Both the position numbers and the translations under genes were made by a program. The notes under the pieces are model-generated. The model ran no database searches. It saw nothing but the letters and a program-made list of their open reading frames with translations, and was not told where the DNA came from. 64,000 bases of DNA from Liolophura sinensis. Taxonomy: Eukaryota; Mollusca; Polyplacophora; Chitonida; Chitonidae. Location: contig NC_088300.1 of assembly GCF_032854445.1 (NCBI RefSeq), forward strand, positions 77,245,966 through 77,309,965, in the 5' to 3' direction. How positions within the stretch are numbered: position 1 is the first letter of the stretch; each line of letters begins with the position of its first letter. Below are positions 24,495 to 38,974 of this stretch, in pieces.

Positions 24495-27400
24495 TGTTAC
24501 CTCCATTCCTCTGATCTCTTGTCATACAGCTATTTCCAGATGGTAAATAACTGGTATCATGACAGATTCCCTCGAGGTGATGATATATCCTGTAATTTGC
24601 CCAATGCCTTGTCCCGGCATTCTTTGGGAACCTGAAAGGGTGTTCCTTTATTCCACATTTGTTGTGCTGTGGGCGAGAGCATGGTTCAGGAGAGCTGGGC
24701 CATTGATCATGTACGGAAATCATTATCCCTCAATTTTCTGATCTGCCCTCTTGTCTGTTGAAGCGAGGTTAATGTTCTGTAATTAGTGGTCAGATTTATG
24801 TCTTCATTATATTGAGCTTCAATCGGATGGATTTCTTACAAAGTTCGGTAGCTGTGTTCCAGCTGGACAACCTTTGGGTCAAACACTGTTCTCATGTAAT
24901 TGGTCATATGTCTCAGTGCTGACAACATGGGCACTAAGCCCTTGTGTTCTGTGGTTTGTACTTAGATCTTAACAGTAGATTACAAGGTAGGTGATGTGTT
25001 AAATAAAGAAGTGGCGATTGTGTACAGTGGCTGTTAGCGTGGTAGTACATGTACCTGTGTCGGATCACACAGACGGTTGCTCGCTGGTACAAGAATACCC
25101 CACCTTAATATTAGCCTGAATGTCACATAGGTTGTCTCCATGTACCACCCTGGAACTCTATTCGTTTCAGCAGTGAGAAAGAGCGTGTGTAAAACACCAG
25201 TTTTTGTGATAATTATATAATGATTATCTACCCTATTTAAATTCTTCAACCTTTTCGCATATGAAAGAGTGCAGTTTATGCACACTTTTAATTTAATTTT
25301 GGAGGCTAAATTACGTTGGTTAGATTGGCCATTTCAGGCCTTCACAAGAAGGACAATTTTATTAGTCAATACAGAATACTGCATTCAGAATATGCTGGAA
25401 AAAACACCTTTTTGCAAACATGTAACAAGGTTGCAGAATTACAATATATATGTTCTATAGGTTAGAAATATTTTTAGATAATATTTTTTTATTTCCTTCG
25501 TAAATTATAAGTTTCTCTCGTCCAAATGTGGCTTTCATAAAATCAACTCAAATCTATCAAGTAATTAAGCAAATAATTGGAGATAAAATATCAAACCATA
25601 AACCATATATAACAAAAGATATGTTAACTCATCAGATATGTGCAATTTTTGAAAGTTACATGATGTAGGAATATAGTCATTCTCTTGGACAATCTCTGCA
25701 AACTTTTGCTTAAAGCTATTAGGGAAAAAACCTGTAATCAGTAAACCAGTCAGACTTCCATTTAAAACGATATTGAGAGTTTTGAAATTTTGGAACCAGA
25801 TTCCTTTGGGAAGACCATTTTAGGAACTGGGACAATACGTGAACATATAATGTTTTGAAGGTTTAGGAGTAAGATGTAGGCATACCACAAGCATTCCCGA
25901 GCTGTTTATTACAGTGATTGATTTGTGTGGAATGCGAACATTTGTGAAGTGGACAGCTTATAATGAACAAGGCCTGTGTAAATCATGTAATAGTATTTGT
26001 TTCTACTGAAGGGTAAAGTAACCGATAACAAACTATCTCACTATAGCAGTCAGTTAGCCAGCATTTTCAAGAACTCTCAAGAAAACTGGTATTTTACCAC
26101 CATAAACAACCTTGACAACTCATTTATTCATTTGTCTGCTGTCTTGATGTGTTTTTTTACACTCCAAAACTCATTTATCCTGAAGAAAATAAAATGGTAT
26201 AATCTCCTCTGGTGGATGTCAGAGTTGGTGGAGAAGCTGAGTAAATCATTAAGTGTTCAGAGACGTTTTTCACCAGTTGACATTCCTCAGTTTTATGAGG
26301 GTTGACCAAACAGCTCAGATTTCCTGTCCTCTACAGGGCTCTCAACATGTCCTTCTCCTCTGAGCTCCCATAATGTCCGCAGAGTTGAGTGGACTTATTT
26401 TTACAATGACTCCTCTGACAGTCTATTAATCTCATCTTAAAATATGAGGATACAAATTATTAGTGACACATTATGCACAAACGGGTCAAGAAATGATTTT
26501 GGTAAAAAAATCACAAGGTTGTGTGTGTACCAGGCTCATCTGTTGAATCCAGACTTTTTCAGTAATTGTGTGTTATGTAAGAGGTGAACAGTGAACAGTG
26601 GAAGTTTTGGAACATTCTGCTACATGTACAGGCTACACCTTTGAACAGTATAAAATGTGTAATGATCCTTTCATGCAGTGTCATTAAGACTCAGCTAGGG
26701 AAATCAACATGTTGCTAAATATCCCCGGTGCATCCACAAATGAAAGTATGCCTGGTTATAAACAAGTTTTTGCACAGTTTTTTGTGCTAGTTTTGGATTG
26801 CAAACTGCTGAATTGTCTCTTGTACTATTCTTTCAAAGGAAGCTCAGAGTCATGCACTTACCTCTGTGTATGAAACAGGCATATTTTGTGTAAACAGCTT
26901 AGACAGCCACGCATTGAAAATCTTCCAGTTAAGGTCACCAGAGAGCTCCCCAATGCGTGATAGCTTAAACAGGTAGGGTAGATTAGCATACATGGATGAC
27001 TGATATATAAGTGAGTGTCATTTCATACTTTTGTGTATTATCTTCAGATTATTCCTAAAAATTGTGTTCCTTATGGAACAAGTCAGCGTCTGTTATGATG
27101 ATATCCTACTGTTCACGTTGTCAAAGACATCTTACAACATCTGGTCTGAATTTTCTTACAGGATAGTTTTAATATTGCAGTTTCATGCAGCCATGTGTGT
27201 GAACAAAAGTTGTGTAATTACTGCTTGACAGACTGCATGTTTCTGTTATTGTCTTGATTGGATTACTTTTTGAATTACTTTATTTTTCTATTTGCCCCTC
27301 ATTTTACAGATTAGGGATTTAGGCAGTATTCTTTGGGTTTGATTGTTATTGCAAGATGTCGGAATTACTCAGTGTTTGAGGGTACAAACTTTTGTCAATA

Positions 27401-30400
27401 ATCCCTACAAGTACAAAAGGAATGTTGGAGTGGGTATTTGTGGTTTTTAAACCCCTGATGCCGCCTCTATAGTTCTTACGGTTATCTCACTTAACACAGT
27501 GGAAGAGAAAGTAAATGGAGAGATTTTAACATGTTGTGAACATGTTTTTAGACTGAAACATGTTTTCATGATATGATATCAATATTCTTTGTGTAAGAAG
27601 CAGGAAATCTATCTGATTATGTTTCTAGTGTCTGGTTGGTGCGTGTTTCTCTTATACAACAATCTTCATATAATTATCAGACAGTGCGGGAACACTCAGG
27701 TTACAGAGTAGCTTGCAACACAACAGCTCTTCTCTCACTTTATTCACCAATTGAGTTTGCCAAAAAAAATCAATTATCGCCCGGTTCATGATCAATACTC
27801 GTTAATCAGAACCAAAGTACACGATGTTACCCAATATGAGGACTAATTACAGTTGGATTCTGTGACATCATTGGTTAGACCATTACATTGTGTGTTCCAA
27901 GTGGTTTGAAAACCCGGTTGATCCTGTTCTCTGTCAGACAGTCGTGAATACAACAGTGGGGGAATAATTCCATTAAGCTATGGTGTCTGTTGAAAATCTC
28001 CTTCAGGAGCCTTCAGTCTGCAAGCCTAGAATGTTAATGTGAGGACTACCCCTTTGTTTGTATTCACACCCACAGCTGAAGCATATGCAGAAGGAAGGGG
28101 GATGCTCCTAATTCACTTACTGGTATAAATGGAAGTTCCAAAAGTGGCATTTGGTAAATGTAAAATTTTGCTTGGCCTATAATGCAAAACAGACAACCAT
28201 TGATATTTACATTAAAACAAGATTATCTTGAGCTTGTGTAATATTGAAACAGTTCCCCAGCAGTTTACTAACTCCACTTTCCTTGTGTGAACTCTAAGTT
28301 TAGTACAGCTTGAGCAGCATTATGGGTGCTGCTCAGATCATGGAAGTGACCAGAATCATCAAGCTGGCTCTTGCATTCTTACGCCTAAAAGACCTACTAT
28401 GTTTATGTAAAGGCAAACTTGGACCTGGTCTATGTTTTTCTTTCTGCTCAGCTACTGGCTGACCATTCAGGTTTAGGCGCAGGTTTCAAACTGGCTGTAA
28501 TAAGCATGGTATTTTGTTTGTGTTAGCTGGACACCCCTAACAAGCTACCTGCTGCCTCAATCCCACTATAGTCTTGTTTTCACAGATGCTTAAAATGAAG
28601 CAATCTGACGACCTCAGATAAAGTCTGACACAAACAATTCATGGCTGGCGCCAGCTCCTGTTAATTTTATCACCGATCTCAAGTCCTGCTACTTAATGAA
28701 GGATGTTAAATTAATTGGTTATTCCTGGTAGACAATTGCCAGTGAGGAATGAAGTATGGTGGTTACGCTGGGTACAAAATGTTGAAAAAAGTCACAATTA
28801 TTAATTTGCATTAGTTAATTTTTAAAGAGGTGTGTAAAAATAGCTAATACTGCATTTAAATCTTCCGAGTACTGCATGAAGGGAATTTAAATTTATCAAA
28901 CTTAAAGATACTTTTCTCTTAGCTGAGCAGTTCCAGGACCTATAGAAAACTTGCTGTGACCAGAGGTCTGTTATGTGATATAATCACAAGAGGCTTCAGT
29001 TGTTTGCAGGGCTGGGTGTTCCCATTCTGTGACTTGAAGATGACTGAAGTCATAATTTGTCAGATCTGTTGGCTGGAGGTGTTGGAGTCGTAAGCCTTTG
29101 TTGGCCATGCCTGTGACACCTGTAATTTGTCGGATTGTTATCAGAACACCACCTGAGCTCAGATCCCCCGCATTTTACTTGTCAGCTTTTACACGGCCTC
29201 TGTTTATTTGACTGTTTGTTGTTATCGGCCTGATAAGTTGGATCTAGTGGTCCTTGGGGTTGTATTGCCTGCTGTCCAGAAGAACAAGCTCTGGTAGAGA
29301 AAACAGGTAGATGAAAGAGGAGATAGCAGATTAGACTTGTAGTTAACATGATAAGTAAGGTTTTGTGGCCAGCTGTGGTTCCAGGTAAGTTGTAAGGTGG
29401 GAGGTCACCTACTATTCTACCTGAATGGGATTAGGTACTATCTACGGAGAGCTTTTGTACTGAGGGTCATAGTGATGTGTGTAAGTACAGCTCATTGTGA
29501 TAGCTCTGCTTCACAGATACAGGTGCAGTCTACACGTATGTTCAGGTGAACCTATTGAGGTGAACATGAGTGTGGATTAAATATCCCAGCATCTGTATAA
29601 GTGTAATAATATCTGTAATAACCTTATGATTCTTTATTGATGGCATAATGATAAAAGTTTTTTTCAAGCTAAAGCGTATGTCAACCAATGCAGTAGATGA
29701 GAATTTTCCCTTGTCAGTTTGTTGTAAAATTTTATTGACAGTACAGGATGATGAGTGAGATCAATTTTATGAATAACTGAGGTGGATCATTTTCATTCAG
29801 CCTATCATATAACAGTTAGATATAGTTTGACATGTTTTCAGCCAATCACAAACCAGACATTTAATGCATAAACATTTTGCTGAGCCAATCGCAGCCAGCT
29901 TGATGATGGACAACTATTTCCTGTTATATGGGAATGAAATGTCATTAGTTGGTGAAAAGGAGCTGATGAATGGTAGTGCATTAGGTTTAGCCAGTTTTCC
30001 AGTAACTGTTTCATTAGAGGCTGGGGGACTTGTTAGTATTCATTACAGTAATTAACATATTAGAAACACATCTCTCCCTGTTCAGCTAGGAAAAGCAGCC
30101 CCTTATCCATACCATCCTGGGTGTAACCAGACATTGACACATGGGGTGGTCATTTCAAAGGAGACCAACAGGAAATACCAGACTCTTGGCTACATAGAAA
30201 ATTTATGTTGCAGTAGTGTGAGAAATTCCATCTACTGAGTTGTCATGGCAGTCTCACATGTGGTTTTAGTGAATAGTGAGGGCTGGTCACTTGGTGACTA
30301 TCACATGCTGCAGGATAAGGCTGACATGCTATATACCTAGCAGGAGTATGTGACCAGCATGTGCATTATCATACACATAGATGCATCTAAACATAGCTCT

Positions 30401-30921
30401 TTATTCTACCTGTTTGGTGTGTTTTGTTGGTCTGCTGTATTTTTGGAAAAAAAGTTATGTCTAAATTGGTATTTTAGATATGGCAAAGCCCAAGGATTAG
30501 TCCATCAAGAACCCCTTTAAATAGAAATACTAATTCATTTATTGATTTAAGATATATATTCTTAATATGCATCCCAATATGGCTTTCTTTTCTGTAGGTA
30601 CTATATCACTTTAATGTTAATTATGAGCAGTGTTGCTGTTTAAGAAATATCTATGCGTTTGATGACAACTCTGATATCTTTTCAAGAAGGAAAACTATTT
30701 AATTGTTCAATGTTAAGAGTAATGTTTTTTTCAGTGAAAGGATAATTAATGCTACTGTTCTGAGGGGATAATGTGTATTACAGGAATATAGTAATTTGAA
30801 TTACTATAGTTGTCATTTGAATATTAATTTTTATTAATTACAGCACTTGCATCCACGTGAAATATTTAGGAGAACAAACAAAAATATTACATTGAAGGGA
30901 TCAGTTTTGAGTAGCTTTTCC
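24495..30921. other. Non-coding stretch
   Basis: No coding exon is supported. It contains the weak exon candidate at 29280-29384 and complex segments near 27770-28000 and 28590-28730. Otherwise it is AT-rich. Confidence 0.6.
29280..29384 (+). ncRNA. Candidate non-coding or 5' UTR exon
   Basis: The acceptor tgcctgctgtccag and perfect donor CCAG|GTAAGT bracket 105 nt with stops in the frames inspected. The evidence is splice-site quality and purine-rich sequence only. Confidence 0.22.
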
Positions 30922-31343
30922 CTCTGTCCATGAGTTACTGTATGTAGCTTACATTGTCCGTGAGTTGCTGTGTGTAGGTTACATTGTCCATGAGTTAATG
31001 TGTGTAGCTTACATTGTCCATGAGTTGCTGTGTGTAGCTTACATTGTCTGTGAGTTGCTGTGTGTAGCTTACATTGTCCATGAGTTGCTGTGTGTAGCTT
31101 ACATTGTCCATGAGTTGCTGTGTGTAGCTTACATTGTCCTTGAGTTGCTGTGTGTAGCTTACATTGTCCTTGAGTTTGCTGTGTGTAGCTTACATTGTCC
31201 ATGAGTTGCTGTGTGTAGCTTACATTGTCCTTGAGTTTGCTGTGTGTAGCTTACATTGTCCGTGAGTTGCTGTGTGTAGCTTACATTGTCCATGAGTTGC
31301 TGTGTGTAGCTTACATTGTCCATGAGTTGCTGTGTGTAGCTTA
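30922..31343. repeat. 30-bp minisatellite, 14 copies
   Basis: The unit is 'cattgtccatgagttgctgt' followed by 'gtgtagctta'. The length of 422 bp equals twelve 30-bp units and two 31-bp units that carry an extra T (gagtttgctg), near 31174 and 31235. Open frames of up to 122 codons across this array are repeat artefacts. Confidence 0.96.
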
Positions 31344-31759
31344 CTATTCATATCCCTGAGGAAGGAATTGTCGGTCATAACATGAACTCCAATCACCAAG
31401 TTACCAGCTTCTACAAATAACCTGTCCGATAGACAATTAATTATCTCTTCTAATTTAAATTAGACACTATTACACAAGAATTGGTAAGATAAAACTGTGT
31501 TATACACTCCTCTGGACAGACTGTTTTCTTTTCATCATTGCTTCCCTTGTGGGATGGGTTGTTAAGTGGGTGTTAACTTGTGTGCCCTCAGTCCAGACTG
31601 CTGTGGTTGGTAGGTTTGGATGACTATTGTAGGAAGGGCGCGAAGCTCATCTCTGGTAAGCTAGTATGCCTAGGTTCTACGCACTGAATTCTTGTGGAAA
31701 TTTTTTCCCACTGAAAGGGTTGTGAAGCATTGGATTTTGATCATAATGAATGTACGTCT

Positions 31760-31975
31760 CTGGTTGACCTGTATCAGTATAAGGCTCAGGCGGGGAGGCT
31801 TACTTGCCTTTGGTAGGTCGTCTCAGTGAAGCAGCACTAGATAAAAGAGCGGTGAAAATCCGTCCTGCAACAAGGAAGTACATTACATAGACCCTAAGGA
31901 TCCCTTCAGCGTCATGTGACTGAAAAATTGTTGAGCATGACGTTAAACCCCCAGCACTCACTCACTTGAAAGATC
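31760..31975 (+). mobile_element. SINE (CACT-tail family)
   Basis: It starts ctggttgacctgtatcagta, then runs through gctcaggcggggaggcttac and caacaaggaagtacattaca to the 3' end ctgaaaaattgttgagcatg, acgttaaacccccagc and (cact)n. Its 3' end matches the copy at 73-345. Confidence 0.7.
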
Positions 31976-34900
31976 TTGCACCTTCCTATTTTTCCCTATG
32001 GTTAGGCATGTCTGTGACTACATATTCTTTCCCATCATATTTTGAGGTTCTGGTGTTGGGTTTTCTCAAGTGGCTGCTGTGATTTGACCTATGTACTTAG
32101 TTTGTTGACAAACGGCTAGGTAAGGTTACCCTAACAATAGTGACATCCATTTACTTGTCAAACTGTTATGATATGTGTGCTGTGATTGGCTGAAGCCGTT
32201 GACCATTCCCAGTAAGGTTTACAGAAGATCCCAATCTCTGGTAAAGCTGTTTCACACTGATCCCCTTTACCAGACAGATTCAGATTTCAACAAGATAATT
32301 GAGCAGATCATCACTCTTCTGAAGATTTTGTCTCTAGGGTAACACCTTCACATGTGTGGTCTTAGTGTTCAGAGTGTTGGACTTTCATCATTAAATTTTC
32401 AGAGATATTAAACCACCTGGCACAAAAGCCAGCTGCTGAGGTCTTGTAATCAGTGTTAAAAAAGTTGAGATCTATAGTCCTCATTAATTTCACATGAGCT
32501 TTATTAAAGTATCAATACTTTTTTGACAAATGTAAAATATATCTCAGCGATAAAATGTCATAATAACAAAATTGATGTTTCCTCATCAGAATGTATTAAC
32601 ACAGAAATGAAATAAAAGTTTGATATAGATCTTGGATCTTAAAATTTGAATGGCTTGATTCTTCATCATGCACTAAATGGTAAGGGGACATGTTTCATAT
32701 ACATGTATAATGACTCACTATATGTGCATTTAATCTAGGGGTATTTTTGATTCTGTTTTATCAGGGTAGAGCATTAGATTTAGCCAAAATGGAGGTTTCT
32801 AATCACTGACATCCATGCCGGCTTAAATCTATATGGAAGGAGAGCTAGCCACTACACAGTACCATTCATCCTTCTCTGTGACATCTGGCTGGACTTTATG
32901 AGTAGGCAGGGGTGCCATAAAAATGTGGGGTGTTACCTGACACTGTGAGATAATCACAGATAAAGGCAGGGAGAGGACTCCAAGGATGTTAAAAAAAAAC
33001 AAAAAAACAACATCCTTATTATCTTTTCTGGAGTGTTACTGCACAGTGTTGAGACTGTGACATGACAAGATAATATCACTACTGGAGAGTGTGTAGAACC
33101 GCTGAGGAATGTCCTGCTGGATACCCTGTAGCCATCTATCCTAATGTCATGTTTCAAACCTAAATGCACCCAATAGGAGGGTTTGGCCGATGGGTTGTAG
33201 CTGGCTGCTTCCTTCTCTGTAAGTTTTGGCCATTGATTCCAAGGTGTAAGGTGTGATCCAGGCCTCACTAACGAATCTGAAATGGCCCTCACTGGATGTG
33301 TATTGAACTAATTATAGTATTCGCACAACACCCTTAGTGGCTGGGTGAAGGAAATGGTCTCAGGTATACTGACACTTGAATTCATGGCCTTGTGGATGCA
33401 GGGATCAATTTCAGATGTCTCACTGGTAACTGTCCTACGGGGTGGGTATAGGCTGTGAGATATACATTTGACCAAGTGTCTTTTTGGCTGATTTTACACA
33501 TTTACCAGTGTCTCCAGTATTAATTAGACTTCAGAGAAATATCTTGTAAGGTTGGTTGGCAATTTTGGAGCATCTTGTAATAGTCATGCAGGAAGGATTT
33601 GTTCTTTATTTAGTTTAAAGGAAAATCCATTAAAACAATTTATTTGTCTCTTGGATATTGCCTTAAGATAAAGCTATTGATTGTACAATCTGAAAAGAGC
33701 ATCTAGGAAATTGGGCATTTTAACTTTATTAGATCGAAGTATTGGTAAGTGTCTTTTCAGCAGATTGTTAAAAAATGGCAGTCTATTAAAGGTAGGATTT
33801 TGTGCTATGAGGCATGTCTGTATGTCTAAGCAAGCTTTGTTAGGATGGCTGAAAATTGAAGAACAGCTAGTGAGAGAGAATGTAGTCACTCCAGGCTGAA
33901 GCTGGAAGTTCTGAAGAACCTGCTAAGTGAAGTTAATAACCGCCTAATAAAACTGTTGCCATTTAGTCCAGGCAACCACGGTGACAAACAACAAAGGGAC
34001 CAAGACTCACTGGGAAAATTGTCTCTTTTACAAAAAATGGTGATAGGTCGTGTTGTGCTGGGGTATTATTTTAAAATAAAAAAGTACCATTGGCAAGTCT
34101 TGTATTTCAAGTTTATCACTTTTTCTGTCTGACATTATTTGCATCATCTGGCGACAAGTTTGTTCTGGATGAGTGACAATCCTGAATGAAACTCTAGCGT
34201 TGTGGCGGATAATACGACACACAGGGTTACTTGTACTCCCCTGTCTGGATAAGGCTGTGAGATACTCCGCTAGATACTGACCACCTTGACTGTCATCATC
34301 AAAGTCTTACCTGTCACAGGTGTAAAATACTTGTTAAGGCTCTTCCGACCCACCTACACCACAGGTGATGTCTCTATTATTTCTTTCATAGTCAGTGTGT
34401 ACATTGTGTTGTGTGCTTAGGGTTAACCTTATCATTTGAACAAGTTTATATTTTTTACACCTGAACAGATGCAGAAAGATAATTGTTTTGATAGAGGCTA
34501 TATGTCCATACAAGGTAGGGTTTAATCTTTGGTTTAAATTGAAAGTTATTTCATATTGGTAAAAACTATTGGTGCATCAAAGAGATGCTGACTTATTAGT
34601 TTCTGATGTATATCTTAGATGTAGTATTTTAATGAAAACTTATGTAATTGAATCCTTTTTTTTTTAATTTTTTAAATTATTAAATGTCTGTGTTTTAGTA
34701 TCATATAGTTAATAATTTCTTACATTTTAATTATTTCTGGTACTGTTCCCATCTTTCTTTTTGTTGTAAGTAAATTTCTTTCGCCAAGTGCCGACATATA
34801 CTTGCACCCAGGTTCATTTCCTGGTGATGCAGTATGTGGTGATAGCTTAAGGGTAGAGATCTGCCCATTCACACACTCAGGGCCGTCATAGTACAATGTA

Positions 34901-36668
34901 TATTGTTAGAGAAGGCCCTTTTGTAGGTATGAAGGCCAGTTCAGTTTACCAGTGATTGTGACTGGTTGTACAGCAGGCTTGTGGCAGCCTGTAACTTAAG
35001 CTACTGCCTCACTCAGTTAGTCTGGACCCTCACAGAAAGATGAAAGCGTCCTGAGGCTTGTGTTATCACAGTGGAGTTTTAGAGTACCCACTGGGAGGGA
35101 GCAGAGTTAAGAATCGCCTCCAGTGACAGATTGCTTCACACTGCCTGGCTAGCATGTTCTGCGCACCCCTTCCTATTGGCTACTGCTGGCTGTGGAAAGA
35201 CTCGTAACTAGGTGATTAAATGAGCATCAGTATAGACAGTGTTCCTGTGAGACATATGGACATCCTTGTATTAGAAAAGCTGTAGCTCCTAGTCTGATTG
35301 GACAGTTGGTCTGATTGGCTTTGTCGCATGTAGGAAAACCTTCCTCTCAGGGAACCTGTTGACAGAGACATAGGGTGTATGTGCTCTTCTTGACTTAGCT
35401 GTGGTGATACTTCAGTTGTTTAGCAGATATTGAGCCGGAATGCTGTAGGTGATCAGTGCTTACTGGTTATATTTTATCGTACCCCCTGGGGAGTGTTTTA
35501 CTGGTATACCTGTAAGTTGTTGGATGTTCTGTTACTGACCCAGGGGCTTGTGGACTACCCAGCAACTTTCTCACCAACTCCTATCAGCAGCCTCTCACAC
35601 CTGACAGTTCAAAGCGGTAAGAAGATAACGAGTTCATATTTATGGACTGTTTTATTTGTCTACACAAAAACCTTAATTATATCCTGTGACAGTTTTTTTT
35701 TTGATGGAAAATGGATTTTTCAGGTTGTTTTTTCTTGATGCTTTAAATATGACATGAAAGCAAAGTAAAATTGAAGAAATTTTTTGATTTAGGTAAATAT
35801 TACTTTTATTAATTAAAATAAATATGATATCATTACTAGGAAGGCAATGATGTGTTTTAATTTTAAAATTAAAATTAAATGAAGTAAAATCAATTTTTTG
35901 CTTCATGTAACAATATTTGTTGTTAGAAAGAGGTATTAAATTGTTTTACTTTTATATTATGAAATTCATTTTTTTTTCATTCTTGTTTCTTAATAACTGA
36001 TCAGGATTAAGGTTCTGAAGATGGCTCGATAAATAATAACATTGGAACAACATGTCATGCTGTTCACTCAGAGTTGAGACCTTGTTCTACTGTACATGTT
36101 AAGTTATTCATTTGGGAATCTTGTTATTAATGTAGGATTTCTAATTTCAAGCAAATGATGATTCGATTACATTTTTAGTTCACTGTAGTAAAGTAAGTTT
36201 AAAAAGTGACCGTGAAAGAAATATTGTCATGTTTAGAGGACAAACATGTGACTTTATCTGGCTTACACCTTAGAGTAATTTTGACAATTTTGTGGTGCAG
36301 TAGTGCATAACTTCTCCCCCAGCCTTTCATGTACTGGAATTCGGGTAGGAGTTCAGACAGTGAAACAGTTGCGTCAAAGGTGTTCTGTTGCACCTGAGAG
36401 AAAGCTCGTTAGCTGAGATAAATCTAGTTCTGGTTGTTGTGTATACAGAGTTGAGACCCAGTCTGGCTGTAGACTTATGTCAGATGTACTGATTACATTA
36501 GTCTTAAGCAGCAGGCTACAACAACGGGCCTGTTGATAACAGATAGCCTGATCCAGACCTTCCACTACAGATAGCGTGTCCCACTCACATAGCTACACGG
36601 CTGTTAAAGGGGCCTCAGTGAGAGCAGTGAAACACATCTTAAGTTTTGATAAGGCACAGTTCTGAAAT

Positions 36669-36834
36669 GTTTATTTGACTTGTGTTTTAGGCCATACTTA
36701 AGAATATTTCACTTATACGACAGTGACCAGCATTATTGTGGGAGGAAACCAGGCAGAGCCTGGGGAAACCCATGACCACCCATAGGTTGCTGACTGACCA
36801 TCCGCACGTTGTTTGCAGACCTTCTCACCTATGG
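36669..36834 (-). mobile_element. SINE (AAAT-tailed family), with imperfect 12-bp duplication
   Basis: The body contains tgtgttttaggccatac, atatttcacttatacgac, cagcattattgtgggagg, gcagagcctggggaaaccc and ataggttgctgac. The flanks cagttctgaaat (36657-36668) and cagttgtgaaat (36835-36846) differ at one position. Confidence 0.78.
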
Positions 36835-38139
36835 CAGTTGTGAAATAATGATGGAACATACTCATTTTTTTTATTATAGTGTACTGATTTTCTAAAACAA
36901 TGATAAGTTGTGTGTATATTAAAAAAAGCAACAAATTTTTATTTATTTATTTATGCCCTTGTCTGAAATCGGTCTGACTCATAAGTTTATCAAAATGATC
37001 AACGTGTTTAAAAATGGTGAAGTTATTATGCTGGTGGCTTTAGTATTCATAATTCATCACATATATGGTAGATCTTAAATACTTGGGAAAATAAGTGTCA
37101 GTAAAATAAAATAATATCTGTATATGCATTTTTATGTGACGATATTATTAAACATTATGTATTTCTGTAACACATTCTGTTGCACGCAATTAAAGGATTT
37201 CTGTAAATTTGTCTTATAGTACATACCAAGTTTTCACTGTTGTTGTAGCCTGATGAAAATGTCAGTCATGCAACTGGCGTATTTGATTGCAAAACTGGTT
37301 ACAAACTTATCCGTGTTGGACCTGATACATATCATGGTTTTTCATACATTATCTTGTGTTTAAAGAGTGAGTGTGTTGATGTGAAGACGACAGAGCTCAG
37401 ATTTTCACCTCGTTTGAGATTGTTAAACTGGATAACACATTTTAATTGAGGCGTGCTTTGTAATTTGTAAACATTTAAATTAAATTTGATCTTGGTCCAT
37501 TTTACAACTGAAAAGCCTTTTCGGTTTTTTAGGACAAAAAGACAGATTATTTCCCTGGGGTATATGACATTAGTCGTGCTATCATGTTTGTATACTACCA
37601 CGTTGTCATGGTTATTAAGAATGCCTTTTATTTCTGTAGGCGTTTTGTTTTCACCAAAGTTAAAGGGTAACACACTACAGGTTTTTAATGGGTGAAGTGT
37701 GTCGCGTCACCTTGTCTAGGTGTCTCAGGTGAGAATAACACAGACATATCCTGGTAATGTTCTTCACCCACCTGATCCGTCATTTCTGCCCATTGCTAAT
37801 GGAGCATTCTGTGATCTCCATACAGTCATTTCTTCTGGGTGAAGTTTTTGGAAAAGTTCAGATGCTCTGATCATTTCTTTGTGTGACCCCTGACCCAATG
37901 GTGTCTGTATGCTTACCAGTTCACAGTGTTTGTAGGGAGCAAACAACTTAATGGGATTAGTAAACACTCCAGGCATTTGAAAATTATGTGATAATTTTGT
38001 GTTCATCTATAATATATATAGATTTGTGGCATGTATTACCTGATGATAGTGGGACACAGTATTTAAATTGTTTTAAAAAACTAGTGTAAAATTCCTAACC
38101 ATTCCAATTAGGGTGAAGTGACACTATAGATTGTACTGT

Positions 38140-38275
38140 GCAGGCATTTTTACCCCCAAAATGAAGGTAGAAATTTTTTTTTTGTACCATTACATCTTAT
38201 TACACATTCTGAACTGCACATTACGCAAGAAAACTAAAGCATTTCATGTATCCTTTAAGCAGCATGATTTTTCAA
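38140..38275 (+). repeat. Dispersed repeat, copy 2
   Basis: The sequence catttttaccccc...aaaatgaag...aaattttttttttgtac...cttattacacattctgaactgca..ttacgcaagaaaac aligns with the copy at 9900-10012 in the same order and orientation. Confidence 0.6.
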
Positions 38276-38952
38276 AGTCCTTTTATTAAGCTTTTCTTTT
38301 TAGTAAACTTATACTTATGTATCTAATTACATCTAAACTGATTTCAGTGGAAACCGTTTCCTTTCACGGAGTTTATCAGAAACCCTCTTTGTCTCTCACC
38401 CTGTAAACCCCACAGATTCCCTCTCACGCCCCACTCTCCACTCCCACATCTTCTTCAAGATTCATGTAGATATGGTTAATAATGCCCAGTGCGTTTGATG
38501 AGTGCTGATATGAATCACCAGTAAATCCGATAAGTCAATTAGACTGGGATAATATTAATGTCTAGTCCGTGCAGGCCTCGGGTAACATCAGGAGTCCTGA
38601 ACTTAACACTGGAACAGTTTCCACGTTTTCTACATGGTTAACATTTTTATCAGAGAGTATTACATGCTTGATTTGCTGTGGAGCATGACCTTTCATGTAA
38701 GTCACATCATAAGCCAGGATATTGAGAAGTAGGAGCTCCAAACTCGCCTTTAGTCATGTGACTTATACCAGTCCTCTCTAATCTGCTGGCTTTTCACCTT
38801 CAATATTGTACAAACACGGACGGGATAAGATGATAGATGTTCATACATTAAGTGCCATAAAGGTAAGAGATCAAAGGGGATTTGCGGAATTATCTGGGAG
38901 CTAGTTAAGTAGGTCTGAGCGCAGACGGTGGGCTGATTGAAGGGAGTTTACT

Positions 38953-38974
38953 AGAGAGAGAGAGAGAGAGAGAG
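38953..38974. repeat. (AG)n microsatellite
   Basis: Eleven AG dinucleotides in a row. Confidence 0.9.

Noticed and set aside
30834-31204. 122-codon minus-strand frame with 10-residue repeats
   Set aside because: By-product of the 30-bp minisatellite; 31-bp units break it further on, and there are no flanking gene features.
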